In this document: in pieces, positions 1 through 7,301 of the stretch
Layout: the number at the start of each line of letters is the position of its first letter
How positions within the stretch are numbered: the stretch's first letter is position 1
Assembly (NCBI GenBank): GCA_030452025.1
Contig: JAKDNC010000081.1
Location: forward strand, 1 to 10,067
DNA: 10,067 nt
Direction of reading: 5' to 3'
Origin: Nocardioides sp.
GTDB lineage: Bacteria > Actinomycetota > Actinomycetes > Propionibacteriales > Nocardioidaceae
Made by a program: the position numbers and the translations under genes
The notes under the pieces: model-generated
The model's input: only the letters and a program-made list of their open reading frames with translations
Told to the model about the DNA's origin: nothing
Databases searched by the model: none

Positions 1-805
1 TCGACTGCCGTAGCACGCCCCGCGCCTGGGGGATCCCCCCGAGCGCGCGCCGGGTGCCCGGGAGGTCACGCGGCTCTGTGGAGCCCACGGCCAGGACCAC
101 GGCGTCGTAGCGATCGCGCAGCTGGTCGGCGGTGATGTCGCTGCCGACGTCCACGCCCGACCGGAACACGGTGCCCTCGCGATGCATCTGCTCGAGTCGA
201 CGGTCGAGGTGCTTCTTCTCCATCTTGAATTCGGGGATGCCGTAGCGCATCAGCCCGCCGATCTTGTCTGCCCGCTCGTAGACGGCAACGGTGTGGCCGG
301 CCCGCGTCAGCTGCTGGGCAGCGGCCAGGCCGGCCGGTCCGGAGCCGATCACGGCCACGGTCTTGCCGGAGCGCCACTCGGGCGGCTGGGGCCGCACGAA
401 GCCGGACTCCCATGCCTTGTCGATGATCGCGACCTCGACGTTCTTGATCGTCACCGGATCCTGGTTGATCCCCAGGACGCAGGACGTCTCACACGGGGCC
501 GGGCAGAGGCGACCGGTGAACTCAGGGAAGTTGTTGGTCGCGTGCAGGCGCTCGATCGCACCCTCCCAGTCGTCGCGCCAGACCAGGTCGTTCCACTCCG
601 GGATGATGTTCCCGAGCGGGCAGCCCTGGTGGCAGAACGGGATGCCGCAGTCCATGCAGCGTCCGGCCTGCCTGCTGATGATCGGGAGCAGGGCCCGGCC
701 GATGCCGTCCGGGTAGACCTCGTTCCAGTCGTTGACGCGTTCCTCGACCGGTCGGCGGGTGGCAACCTCGCGTCCGTCCTTGAGGAATCCTTTGGGATCA
801 GCCAT
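1..805 (-). CDS. gltD: Glutamate synthase small subunit (beta, NAD(P)H-oxidising), partial: C-terminus cut by window edge
   Basis: GltD takes electrons from NADPH or NADH and passes them through FAD and Fe-S clusters to the GltB subunit in the cytoplasm. I read 268 codons from ATG at 805; a complete family member is about 470-490 aa, so over 40% is missing to the left. Visible in order: the N-terminal Fe-S region with Cys50, Cys53, Cys58 and Cys62 (CMDCGIPFCHQGC) and a second cluster of Cys101, Cys105 and Cys109 (CPAPCETSC); then the dinucleotide-fold motif GSGPAG at 154-159 (FAD) followed by KIGGLMRYGIPEFKMEK (181-197), which is very typical of GltD. The start is supported by GGAGGT five bases upstream, inside gltB, and the ATG overlaps the gltB stop by 8 bp, so the subunits are translationally coupled. 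Residues 250-268 fit the family poorly and include a rare CTA codon, although the frame stays open. Identity is secure; only the left end is odd. Confidence 0.95.
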   Translation of the reverse strand, partial: MADPKGFLKDGREVATRRPVEERVNDWNEVYPDGIGRALLPIISRQAGRCMDCGIPFCHQGCPLGNIIPEWNDLVWRDDWEGAIERLHATNNFPEFTGRLCPAPCETSCVLGINQDPVTIKNVEVAIIDKAWESGFVRPQPPEWRSGKTVAVIGSGPAGLAAAQQLTRAGHTVAVYERADKIGGLMRYGIPEFKMEKKHLDRRLEQMHREGTVFRSGVDVGSDITADQLRDRYDAVVLAVGSTEPRDLPGTRRALGGIPQARGVLRQS

Positions 806-3800
806 GCAGCACCTCCATGATCCGGGCCGATGCCTGCTCCTCCGTGAGGCCCTCGTCCAGCGCGGCAGCCCGCGCCTCGAGGACCCGTTTGAAGTCGCCG
901 GGCATGACCTCGGTGAATCGGGTCAGCGAGCCCTGAGGGCCCGTCCAGTCGTCGAGCAGCTTCTCTGCGGTCGTGGAACCGGTCTCCTCGAAGTGCCGCT
1001 GGACCAGTTCCTGCAGCTCTTCAGCAGCGTTGCCCTCGACGGGCGTCAGCTCGACCAGCTCCTGGTTGACGCGACCGGCGTCGAGGTCCAGGACGTAGGC
1101 GTAGCCCCCGGACATGCCGGCCGCGAAGTTGCGCCCGGTCGGGCCGAGGACGACGACCTTGCCGCCGGTCATGTACTCGCAGCCGTGATCCCCGACACCC
1201 TCGACGACCGCGGAGGCGCCGGAGTTGCGGACGCAGAACCGCTCCCCCGCCTGGCCGCGCAGGAAGATCTCGCCCGACGTGGCGCCGTAGCCGATCGTGT
1301 TCCCAGCGATGATCTGCTGGGACGCGTCGAACGTGGCCGCGCGGTCGGGACGGACGATGATCCGTCCGCCCGAGAGACCCTTGCCGACATAGTCGTTGGC
1401 GTCGCCCTCGAGCCGCAACGTGATCCCCCTCGGCACGAACGCACCGAACGATTGGCCGGCCGAGCCGATGAAGGTGATGTCGATCGTGTCGTCGGGCAGG
1501 CCCTCGCCCTTGTAGCGCTTGGTCACCTCGTGGCCAAGCATCGTGCCGACGGTGCGGTTCACGTTGCGGACCTCCACCTGGGCACGGACCGGCTCACCGT
1601 CCTCGAGCGCCGCGGCGGCGAGCTCGACGAGCTTGTTGTCCAGCGCCTTGTCGAGACCGTGGTCCTGGCCGGTGACACATCGAAGCGCCGGGCTCTGTCC
1701 GTCCTGGCTCGCCAGCTCGGGCCGGTGCAGGATCGGCGCCAGGTCGAGCCCGGAGGCCTTCCAGTGATTGACCGCCTTGTCGGTGTCGAGCGCCTCGACG
1801 TGGCCGATCGCCTCGTCGAGCGTGCGGAAGCCGAGTTCGGCCAGGATCTCGCGGACCTCCTCGGCGATGTATTCGAAGAAGTTGACGACGAACTCCGGCT
1901 TGCCGTTGAACCGCTCGCGCAGGAGGGGGTTCTGTGTCGCGACGCCCACTGGGCAGGTGTCGAGGTGGCAGACCCGCATCATGATGCAGCCCGAGACCAC
2001 GAGCGGCGCGGTCGCGAAGCAGTACTCCTCCGCGCCGAGCAGTGCGGCGATGACCACGTCACGGCCGGTCTTGAGCTGGCCGTCGGTCTGAACGACGATC
2101 CGGTCCCGGAGCCCGTTGAGCAGCAGCGTCTGCTGGGTTTCGGCGAGGCCGAGCTCCCAGGGACCACCCGCATGCTTGAGCGAGGTGAGTGGCGCGGCGC
2201 CGGTGCCGCCGTCGTGACCCGAGACGAGTACGACATCCGCGTGCGCCTTGGAGACCCCGGCGGCGACCGTGCCGACGCCCACCTCGGCGACCAGCTTCAC
2301 GTGGACACGTGCCTGCGGGTTGGCATTCTTGAGGTCGTGGATCAGCTGCGCCAGGTCCTCGATCGAGTAGATGTCGTGGTGCGGTGGCGGTGAGATCAGA
2401 CCCACGCCGGGCGTGGAGTGCCGGGTCTTGGCCACCCAGGGGTAGACCTTGTTGCCGGGCAGCTGACCGCCCTCGCCGGGCTTGGCGCCCTGCGCCATCT
2501 TGATCTGGATGTCGTCGGAGTTCGTGAGGTATTCCGACGTGACGCCGAACCGACCGGACGCGACCTGCTTGATCGACGAGCGTCGCTCGGGGTCGTAGAG
2601 GCGCTCGGTGTCCTCGCCGCCCTCACCGGTGTTGGACTTGCCGCCCAGCCGGTTCATCGCGATGGCGAGGTTCTCGTGGGCCTCCTGGCTGATCGAGCCG
2701 TAGGACATCGCGCCGGTGGAGAACCGCTTGACGATCGCAGAGACCGGCTCGACCTCGTCGATCGAGATCGACTCCCGCCGGGTGTGCTCGTCGGAGCGCT
2801 TGAACCTGAACAGTCCACGCAGCGTCATCAGGCGCTCCGACTGCTCGTTGATCCGGGAGGTGTACTGCTTGAACACATCGTAGCGTCCGGCACGCGTGGC
2901 GTGCTGGAGGCGGAAGACGGTCTCCGGGTCGAACAGGTGCGGCTCGCCCTCGCGGCGCCATTGGTACTCGCCACCGATCTGCAGCTCGCGGTGCGCGGGC
3001 GCGATTCCACCACGGGGGTACGCCGTGGCGTGCCGCCGGGCGACCTCCTCGGCGATGGTCTCGAGGTCGATGCCTCCGAGCTTGGACGTCGTGCCGGTGA
3101 AATACTGGTCCACGACGGACCTCGAGAGCCCGACCGCCTCGAAGATCTGGGCACCGGTGTAGGAGGCGACCGTCGAGACACCCATCTTGGACATCACCTT
3201 GAGCACGCCCTTGCCGAGCGACTTCACCAGGTTGTTCACCGCGACGTGCGGTTCCAGGCCGATGTAGTAGCCCTCGCGGGCTAGGTCCTCCACGGACTCC
3301 ATCGCGAGATACGGGTTGACTGCGGCCGCGCCGTAGCCGACCAGCAGCGCCACGTGGTGCACCTCGCGCACATCGCCGGCCTCGATCAGCAGACCCACCT
3401 GGGTGCGGGTCTTCTTCCGGACCAGGTGGTGGTGGACGGCTCCGGTGAGCAGCAGCGACGGGATCGGCGCCAGCTCGGCGGTCGAGTGCCGGTCGGAAAG
3501 GACGATGACGCGGGCGCCGTCGGCGATCGCGTCAGAGACCTCCTGACAGATGCGTTCGACCCGCTCGGCCATCGCCTTGCCGCCGCCCTCGACCTGGTAG
3601 AGGCCGCGGGAGACGTGGGTGATGAAGCCGGGCATGTCGCCGTCGCGGTTGATGTGGCGGATCTTGGCCAGGTCGTCGTTGTCGATGACAGGGAACGGCA
3701 GCACGACCTGGCGGCACGAGGCCGGGGTCGGCTCCAGCAGATTCGACTCCGGCCCGATGGTGCCGTTGAGCGAGGTGACCAGCTCCTCGCGGATGGCGTC

Positions 3801-5354
3801 CAGCGGCGGGTTCGTCACCTGCGCGAAGAGCTGCGCGAAGTAGTCGAAGAGCAGCCGTGGCTTGTCCGACAGCGCCGCGATCGGCGAGTCGGTGCCCATC
3901 GATCCGATCGGCTCGCCGCCGGTGTTGGCCATCGGCGAGAGGATGACCCGCTTCTCCTCCTCGGTGTAGCCGAAAATCTGCTGACGGCGGGTGACCGAGG
4001 CGTGGGTGTGCACGATGTGCTCACGCTCGGGGATGTCGTCGAGGTGGATGAGTCCGGCGTGCAGCCACTCGCCGTACGGGTGCTCGGCGGCAAGCCCGGA
4101 CTTCACCTCCTCGTCCTCGATGATGCGGTGCTCATCGGTGTCGACCAGGAACATCCGGCCCGGCTGCAAGCGACCCTTGCGGACCACCGTGGCGGGGTCG
4201 ATGTCGAGCACGCCGACCTCGGAGGCCAGCACGACCAGGCCGTCGTCGGTGACCCAGTAGCGCGAGGGACGCAGGCCGTTGCGGTCGAGAACCGCGCCGA
4301 CCTGGGTGCCATCGGTGAAGACCACGCAGGCGGGGCCGTCCCACGGCTCCATCATCGCGGAGTGGAATTCATAGAAGGCCCGACGCATCTGGTCCATCTC
4401 CGTGTGGTTCTCCCAGGCCTCCGGGATCATCATCAGCACGGAGTGCGGCAGCGAACGGCCACCCATGTGGAGCAGCTCGAGGACTTCGTCGAAGGATGCC
4501 GAGTCCGAAGCGCCGGGGCTGCAGATCGGGTAGAGCCGCTCCAGCTCCCCGGGGATCAGGTCCGAGGTGAGCAACGCCTCACGGGCGCGCATCCAGTTGC
4601 GGTTGCCCATGACCGTGTTGATCTCACCGTTGTGCGCGATGAACCGGAACGGGTGCGACAGCGGCCAGCTCGGAAACGTGTTCGTCGAGAACCGTGAGTG
4701 GACCACGGCCACGGCCGAGGCGACCCGCTCGTCAACCAGGTCCGGGAACACCTGGTCGAGCTGGTCGGTGGTGAGCATGCCCTTGTAGGCGATGGTGCGC
4801 GAGGACAACGACGGAAAGTAGACGCCGGTCTCGAGCTCCGCGCGTTTGCGCAGCACGAAGGCCAGTCGCTCGAGCGCCATACCGATGCTCGGGGCACCCT
4901 TGCCCGCCACGAACAGCTGGACGAACGTCGGCATACAGTCGCGGGCGGTGTCGCCCAGAAGGGAAGGGTCCGCGGGAACACTGCGCCAGCCGAGGACGGA
5001 GAGCCCTTCCTCATCGGCGATCGCTTCGATGCTGGTGCGGGTCTTCGCGACCTGCTCGTCGTCACCGGGCAGGAAGGCCGTGCCGACCGCGTAGGAACCT
5101 GCGAGCGGGAGAGCGAAGTCCACCACGTCGCGGAAGAACGCGTCGGGAACCTGCATCAGGATCCCGGCGCCGTCGCCCGAGTTGGGCTCGGCCCCGGCCG
5201 CACCGCGGTGCTCCAGGTTGCGAAGCGCGGTGAGCGCCTTCGCGACGATGTCATGGCTGGCGACGCCGGTCAGGGTGGCCACGAAAGCAACGCCGCACGC
5301 ATCGTGCTCGTTGGTTCCGTCGTACAACCCCTGGGGCGGTGGGAATGCATGCAT
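798..5354 (-). CDS. gltB: Glutamate synthase large subunit (alpha, glutamine-dependent)
   Basis: GltB hydrolyses glutamine, channels the ammonia to 2-oxoglutarate and reduces the 2-iminoglutarate formed, giving glutamate. It is the main ammonium-assimilation partner of glutamine synthetase. Counting from ATG at 5354 the protein has about 1518 aa, full length for bacterial GltB. Domains: class II amidotransferase with nucleophile Cys20 in DACGVAF after a short propeptide that is normally cleaved, plus HSRFSTNT (219-226) and HNGEINT (241-247); a central linker domain; an FMN/synthase barrel with GGKSNTGEGGED (904-915), GEGGQLPG and ISPPPHHDIYSIEDL; a 3Fe-4S site with Cys1123, Cys1129 and Cys1134 (Cx5Cx4C); and the C-terminal GXGXG beta-helix (about 1265-1490). 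I chose 5354 over the ATG at 5360 because GGGAG lies 7 bases before 5354 but only 1 base before 5360. The earlier start would add two residues. gltD follows with an 8-bp overlap. No frameshift or missing catalytic residue is seen. Confidence 0.97.
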   Translation of the reverse strand: MHAFPPPQGLYDGTNEHDACGVAFVATLTGVASHDIVAKALTALRNLEHRGAAGAEPNSGDGAGILMQVPDAFFRDVVDFALPLAGSYAVGTAFLPGDDEQVAKTRTSIEAIADEEGLSVLGWRSVPADPSLLGDTARDCMPTFVQLFVAGKGAPSIGMALERLAFVLRKRAELETGVYFPSLSSRTIAYKGMLTTDQLDQVFPDLVDERVASAVAVVHSRFSTNTFPSWPLSHPFRFIAHNGEINTVMGNRNWMRAREALLTSDLIPGELERLYPICSPGASDSASFDEVLELLHMGGRSLPHSVLMMIPEAWENHTEMDQMRRAFYEFHSAMMEPWDGPACVVFTDGTQVGAVLDRNGLRPSRYWVTDDGLVVLASEVGVLDIDPATVVRKGRLQPGRMFLVDTDEHRIIEDEEVKSGLAAEHPYGEWLHAGLIHLDDIPEREHIVHTHASVTRRQQIFGYTEEEKRVILSPMANTGGEPIGSMGTDSPIAALSDKPRLLFDYFAQLFAQVTNPPLDAIREELVTSLNGTIGPESNLLEPTPASCRQVVLPFPVIDNDDLAKIRHINRDGDMPGFITHVSRGLYQVEGGGKAMAERVERICQEVSDAIADGARVIVLSDRHSTAELAPIPSLLLTGAVHHHLVRKKTRTQVGLLIEAGDVREVHHVALLVGYGAAAVNPYLAMESVEDLAREGYYIGLEPHVAVNNLVKSLGKGVLKVMSKMGVSTVASYTGAQIFEAVGLSRSVVDQYFTGTTSKLGGIDLETIAEEVARRHATAYPRGGIAPAHRELQIGGEYQWRREGEPHLFDPETVFRLQHATRAGRYDVFKQYTSRINEQSERLMTLRGLFRFKRSDEHTRRESISIDEVEPVSAIVKRFSTGAMSYGSISQEAHENLAIAMNRLGGKSNTGEGGEDTERLYDPERRSSIKQVASGRFGVTSEYLTNSDDIQIKMAQGAKPGEGGQLPGNKVYPWVAKTRHSTPGVGLISPPPHHDIYSIEDLAQLIHDLKNANPQARVHVKLVAEVGVGTVAAGVSKAHADVVLVSGHDGGTGAAPLTSLKHAGGPWELGLAETQQTLLLNGLRDRIVVQTDGQLKTGRDVVIAALLGAEEYCFATAPLVVSGCIMMRVCHLDTCPVGVATQNPLLRERFNGKPEFVVNFFEYIAEEVREILAELGFRTLDEAIGHVEALDTDKAVNHWKASGLDLAPILHRPELASQDGQSPALRCVTGQDHGLDKALDNKLVELAAAALEDGEPVRAQVEVRNVNRTVGTMLGHEVTKRYKGEGLPDDTIDITFIGSAGQSFGAFVPRGITLRLEGDANDYVGKGLSGGRIIVRPDRAATFDASQQIIAGNTIGYGATSGEIFLRGQAGERFCVRNSGASAVVEGVGDHGCEYMTGGKVVVLGPTGRNFAAGMSGGYAYVLDLDAGRVNQELVELTPVEGNAAEELQELVQRHFEETGSTTAEKLLDDWTGPQGSLTRFTEVMPGDFKRVLEARAAALDEGLTEEQASARIMEVLHG

Positions 5355-5360
5355 GAGCAT

Positions 5361-5366
5361 TCTCCC
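5361..5366 (-). promoter_or_regulatory. Ribosome binding site deciding the gltB start
   Basis: On the minus strand GGGAGA runs directly into ATG at 5360, too close to serve it. The same GGGAG is 7 bases before the in-frame ATG at 5354, the usual distance, so the second ATG is the more likely initiator. Confidence 0.6.
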
Positions 5367-5403
5367 GTCGTCATCTGCGCCGCCCCGGGGAGCCGGGTGC
5401 GAC

Positions 5404-5416
5404 GAACTGGCAGTTC
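5404..5416. repeat. Perfect inverted repeat in the gltB leader
   Basis: GAACTG-C-CAGTTC on the minus strand has six-base arms and a one-base centre, lying about 50 bases upstream of the gltB start. It could be a protein-binding dyad, or in RNA a five-base-pair stem with a three-base loop. It looks superficially like an actinobacterial LexA box, but the spacing between GAAC and GTTC is five rather than four. Function is unknown. Confidence 0.45.
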
Positions 5417-5443
5417 AAGGATGAAAGCTGCAGGGGACGACAC

Positions 5444-5462
5444 TGGCCCTCGCGAGTGGCCA
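5444..5462. repeat. Imperfect 19-bp inverted repeat just downstream of the candidate gltB -10
   Basis: On the minus strand TGGCC, one unpaired A, CTCGCGAG (itself palindromic) and GGCCA form nested dyads. The element begins immediately after the candidate -10 hexamer at 5463-5468 and would cover the transcription start. That is a classic operator position, though an RNA hairpin at the mRNA 5' end is equally possible. I cannot match it to a known nitrogen regulator site such as GlnR or AmtR. Confidence 0.4.
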
Positions 5463-5468
5463 ACAATA
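5463..5468 (-). promoter_or_regulatory. Candidate -10 element for gltBD
   Basis: TATTGT on the minus strand fits the loose actinobacterial -10 pattern TANNNT and sits in the only A/T-rich patch of the 150-bp spacer upstream of gltB. Transcription would begin near 5456, giving a leader of about 100 bases. No convincing -35 (TTGACA-like) hexamer is found 16-19 bases upstream, so this is a weak call. Confidence 0.3.
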
Positions 5469-5477
5469 ACACTCCGG

Positions 5478-5492
5478 GCGGTCTCCGACCGC
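5478..5492 (-). terminator. Possible weak terminator after the VIT-family gene, or operator dyad
   Basis: GCGGTC-GGA-GACCGC forms a perfect six-base-pair GC-rich stem with a three-base loop, 22 bases after the VIT-family stop codon. The T-rich stretch TGTTATTGTT begins only about eight bases after the stem and is not a clean U-tract, so a rho-independent terminator is only partly supported. It also falls near the -35 position of the candidate gltB promoter and could be a regulatory dyad. Confidence 0.25.
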
Positions 5493-5513
5493 GATCACGC
5501 CTCAGACCACAGC

Positions 5514-6236
5514 TCAGCTGACTCCGCTGCCGACTCCCAGGCCGACCAGCCAGGTGATGGCGAAGGCCACCGCTCCGAGCAGCGCCTGGCGGCCGCCACC
5601 GAACCACCAGGGACGGCTGGTGAACCGGGTGACCAGGGCTCCACAGCCGAAGAGCGCGAGCATTGTGAGAATCATCGCCGGCCACAGCGAGCTCGCACCG
5701 AGCAGGTAGGGAAGAACCGGGACCAGGGCTCCGAGCGAGAAGGACACGAACGACGATCCGGCGGCCACCACCGGCGAGGCCAGCTCGTCGGGATCGACGC
5801 CGAACTCCTCCATCGCATGCACAGCGACCGCCTTGTCGATGTCGCGATGGACCTGCTCAGCCACTTGCTCGGCGAGGTCGGTGTCGAGACCCCTCTCGTG
5901 GAGGACCTGGGCGAGCTCGGCAGTCTCCCCCACTGGGTTCGCGAGGATCTCTCGGCGCTCCTTGGCGATCTCGTGCTCGGCGGCCTCGGACTGGCTCGCG
6001 ACGGAGGCATACTCTCCCGCTGCCATCGAGAACGCACCGGCTGCGAGGCCCGCGAGGCCCGCCAGGACGACGGCCGAGGTGTCGCCGGCCGCGCGGGTCC
6101 CGCCCGCGACACCGGCAATAAGGGCCGCGTTGGAGACCAGGCCATCCATCGCGCCGAACACCGCTGGGCGCAGCCAGCCGCCGTTCACGTCGGGGTGCTC
6201 GTGATCAATGGGAGCGGCGTCGTCGGTCGCGGTCAT
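5514..6236 (-). CDS. VIT1/CCC1-family membrane transporter (probable Fe2+/Mn2+)
   Basis: This 240-residue protein belongs to the VIT1/CCC1 family, whose characterised eukaryotic members move ferrous iron or manganese out of the cytosol into vacuoles. A bacterial member would more likely export these metals across the plasma membrane. Visible are a short His/Asp-rich N-terminus (DHEHPDV, 11-17), a first membrane segment with the family motif FGAMDGLVSN (27-36), a second with AGAFSMAAGEY (66-76), a charged cytosolic segment (about 85-150, many Glu with His130 and His140) in the place of the family's metal-binding domain, then three hydrophobic segments (about 155-180, 184-205, 217-238). That gives the expected five membrane segments. 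Asp31, Met71 and Glu75 fall in the conserved pore motifs. The start has no Shine-Dalgarno but has TAGTTT six bases before the ATG, suggesting a leaderless mRNA. It lies 72 bp after lgt and 150 bp before gltB, so it may be its own transcription unit. Metal specificity cannot be read from sequence. Confidence 0.88.
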   Translation of the reverse strand: MTATDDAAPIDHEHPDVNGGWLRPAVFGAMDGLVSNAALIAGVAGGTRAAGDTSAVVLAGLAGLAAGAFSMAAGEYASVASQSEAAEHEIAKERREILANPVGETAELAQVLHERGLDTDLAEQVAEQVHRDIDKAVAVHAMEEFGVDPDELASPVVAAGSSFVSFSLGALVPVLPYLLGASSLWPAMILTMLALFGCGALVTRFTSRPWWFGGGRQALLGAVAFAITWLVGLGVGSGVS

Positions 6237-6242
6237 GGTCGC

Positions 6243-6248
6243 AAACTA
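6243..6248 (-). promoter_or_regulatory. Candidate -10 for a leaderless VIT-family transcript
   Basis: TAGTTT on the minus strand matches TANNNT and ends six bases before the ATG at 6236, so transcription would begin at or within a base or two of the start codon. The absence of any purine-rich Shine-Dalgarno in the same stretch is consistent with leaderless translation, which is common in actinobacteria. No clear -35 is seen. A five-base inverted repeat, TTCGA/TCGAA (6255-6275), covers the region just upstream of the hexamer. Confidence 0.45.
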
Positions 6249-6308
6249 GCCACTTTCGAGCCAGATTTCATCGAAGGCGAGGCAATCCTGCCCGCGTTCG
6301 GCACAGTG

Positions 6309-7301
6309 TCAGGAGTCCGAAGCGTCGGACTCCCCCTTCTCGTTGCCGGTCTCCGCCTTGTCAATCTTCGCCTTGCCGGTCTCCGCCCTCGACTCATCGG
6401 CTTCCTGCTTCGACTCGTCAGTCTCCTTCGACTCGTCAGGTTCACGACCGGGCAGGTAGACGCTGGGCTCGCGTCCGGGGTGGCGCCTGGCGCTCACCAG
6501 GAACGCGACGGCCGCAGCCACGAACAGGATGATCGAGACCCACACGTTGAACCGCAGCCCGAACACGTCGCTGAGCTGGACATCATCGATACGCAGGTAT
6601 TCGATCCACCCACGCCCCGCAGTGTAGAAGACGACGTAGAGCGCCATCACCCGGCCGTAGCCGAGCCTGAACCGGCGGTCCAGCCAGATCAGGAACGCGA
6701 AGGCAGCGAGGCTCCAGAGGCATTCGTAGAGGAAGGTCGGGTGGAACGTCGCATACTCCAGATAGCCCTCGGGGCGGTGTGCAGCATCGATCTCCAGGCC
6801 CCACGGCAGGTCGGTCGGTTTGCCGAAGAGCTCTTGGTTGAAGTAGTTGCCCCAACGGCCGAGAGCCTGAGCCACCAGCACGCCCGGGGCCAGGGTGTCG
6901 AGGACAGAGGTGAACCGGATCCCCATCACCCTGGAGCCGATGTAGGCGCCGAGCGCGCCGAGCGCAATGGCTCCCCAGATCCCCAGGCCACCACGCCACA
7001 CGTAGAGCGCGGTCACCGGGTTCTTGCCCTCACCGAAGTAGAGCTCCCAGTCGGTCATGACGTGGTAGGCGCGTGCGCCGACCAGGCCGAAGGGAATCGC
7101 CCAGATCGCCAGGTCAGCCATCTGGCCCGCCTGCCCGCCACGGGCCACCCAACGTCGCTCGCCTATCCAGATCGCCGCGATGACACCGGCGATGATGCAC
7201 AGGGCGTAGGCGCGCAACGGAAAGGGGCCGATGTGCCAGACGCCCTGCTCCGGGCTCGGGATCGACAGCAGGGTCGGGCTCATGAGGGACAACAGGGTCA
7301 T
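6309..7301 (-). CDS. lgt: Prolipoprotein diacylglyceryl transferase
   Basis: Lgt transfers diacylglycerol from phosphatidylglycerol to the lipobox cysteine of prolipoproteins, the first step of lipoprotein maturation in the cytoplasmic membrane. The 330-aa product has several hydrophobic segments and the signature GRWGNYFNQELFG (148-160). Residues matching those important in E. coli Lgt are Tyr32, Arg149, Asn152, Glu157, and Arg230/Glu234 in GRGWIEYLR. Where E. coli has HGG (His103) this protein has WGA (109-111), a variant I recall from other actinobacterial Lgts. The catalytic core ends near 275; residues 285-330 are a hydrophilic tail rich in Glu, Asp, Ser and Lys with repeated DESK and AETG units. 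The start overlaps the sco stop as ATGA and has GAAGG seven bases upstream, which favours it over Met7. No clear terminator was found in the 72 bp after it. Identity is secure. Confidence 0.96.
   Translation of the reverse strand: MTLLSLMSPTLLSIPSPEQGVWHIGPFPLRAYALCIIAGVIAAIWIGERRWVARGGQAGQMADLAIWAIPFGLVGARAYHVMTDWELYFGEGKNPVTALYVWRGGLGIWGAIALGALGAYIGSRVMGIRFTSVLDTLAPGVLVAQALGRWGNYFNQELFGKPTDLPWGLEIDAAHRPEGYLEYATFHPTFLYECLWSLAAFAFLIWLDRRFRLGYGRVMALYVVFYTAGRGWIEYLRIDDVQLSDVFGLRFNVWVSIILFVAAAVAFLVSARRHPGREPSVYLPGREPDESKETDESKQEADESRAETGKAKIDKAETGNEKGESDASDS
6343..6439 (-). repeat. Direct repeats within the lgt 3' end encoding the acidic tail
   Basis: Two exact 15-base copies of TTGCCGGTCTCCGCC (plus strand) occur at 6343-6357 and 6373-6387, offset by 30 bases. 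Two exact 14-base copies of CTTCGACTCGTCAG occur at 6408-6421 and 6426-6439, offset by 18 bases. Both offsets are multiples of three, so changes in copy number would keep the reading frame. The repeats encode the AETG and DESK units of the Lgt tail. Confidence 0.75.

Noticed and set aside
28..39. GGGGGATCCCCC palindrome as a terminator or site
   Set aside because: It lies inside the gltD reading frame, has no loop to speak of and no T-tract. It is mentioned only with the odd gltD end.
732..2393. A 553-codon plus-strand open frame opposite gltB
   Set aside because: Same codon-aligned antisense effect. It has no domain or ribosome binding site I recognise, and gltB is unmistakable on the other strand.
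5403..5417. LexA/SOS box resemblance (CGAAC...GTTC) in the gltB leader
   Set aside because: The actinobacterial consensus has four bases between GAAC and GTTC. Here there are five, and the flanking G after GTTC is missing.
5371..5472. Possible leader peptide upstream of gltB, starting at GTG in the TGTTATTGTT stretch
   Set aside because: The frame is only a tail of a longer shadow frame coming from the VIT-family gene, there is no Shine-Dalgarno at usable distance, and the codons show no enrichment suggesting attenuation.
6281..6292. GGCA-GGAT-TGCC hairpin as an lgt terminator
   Set aside because: A four-base-pair stem without a following T-tract is too weak to call.
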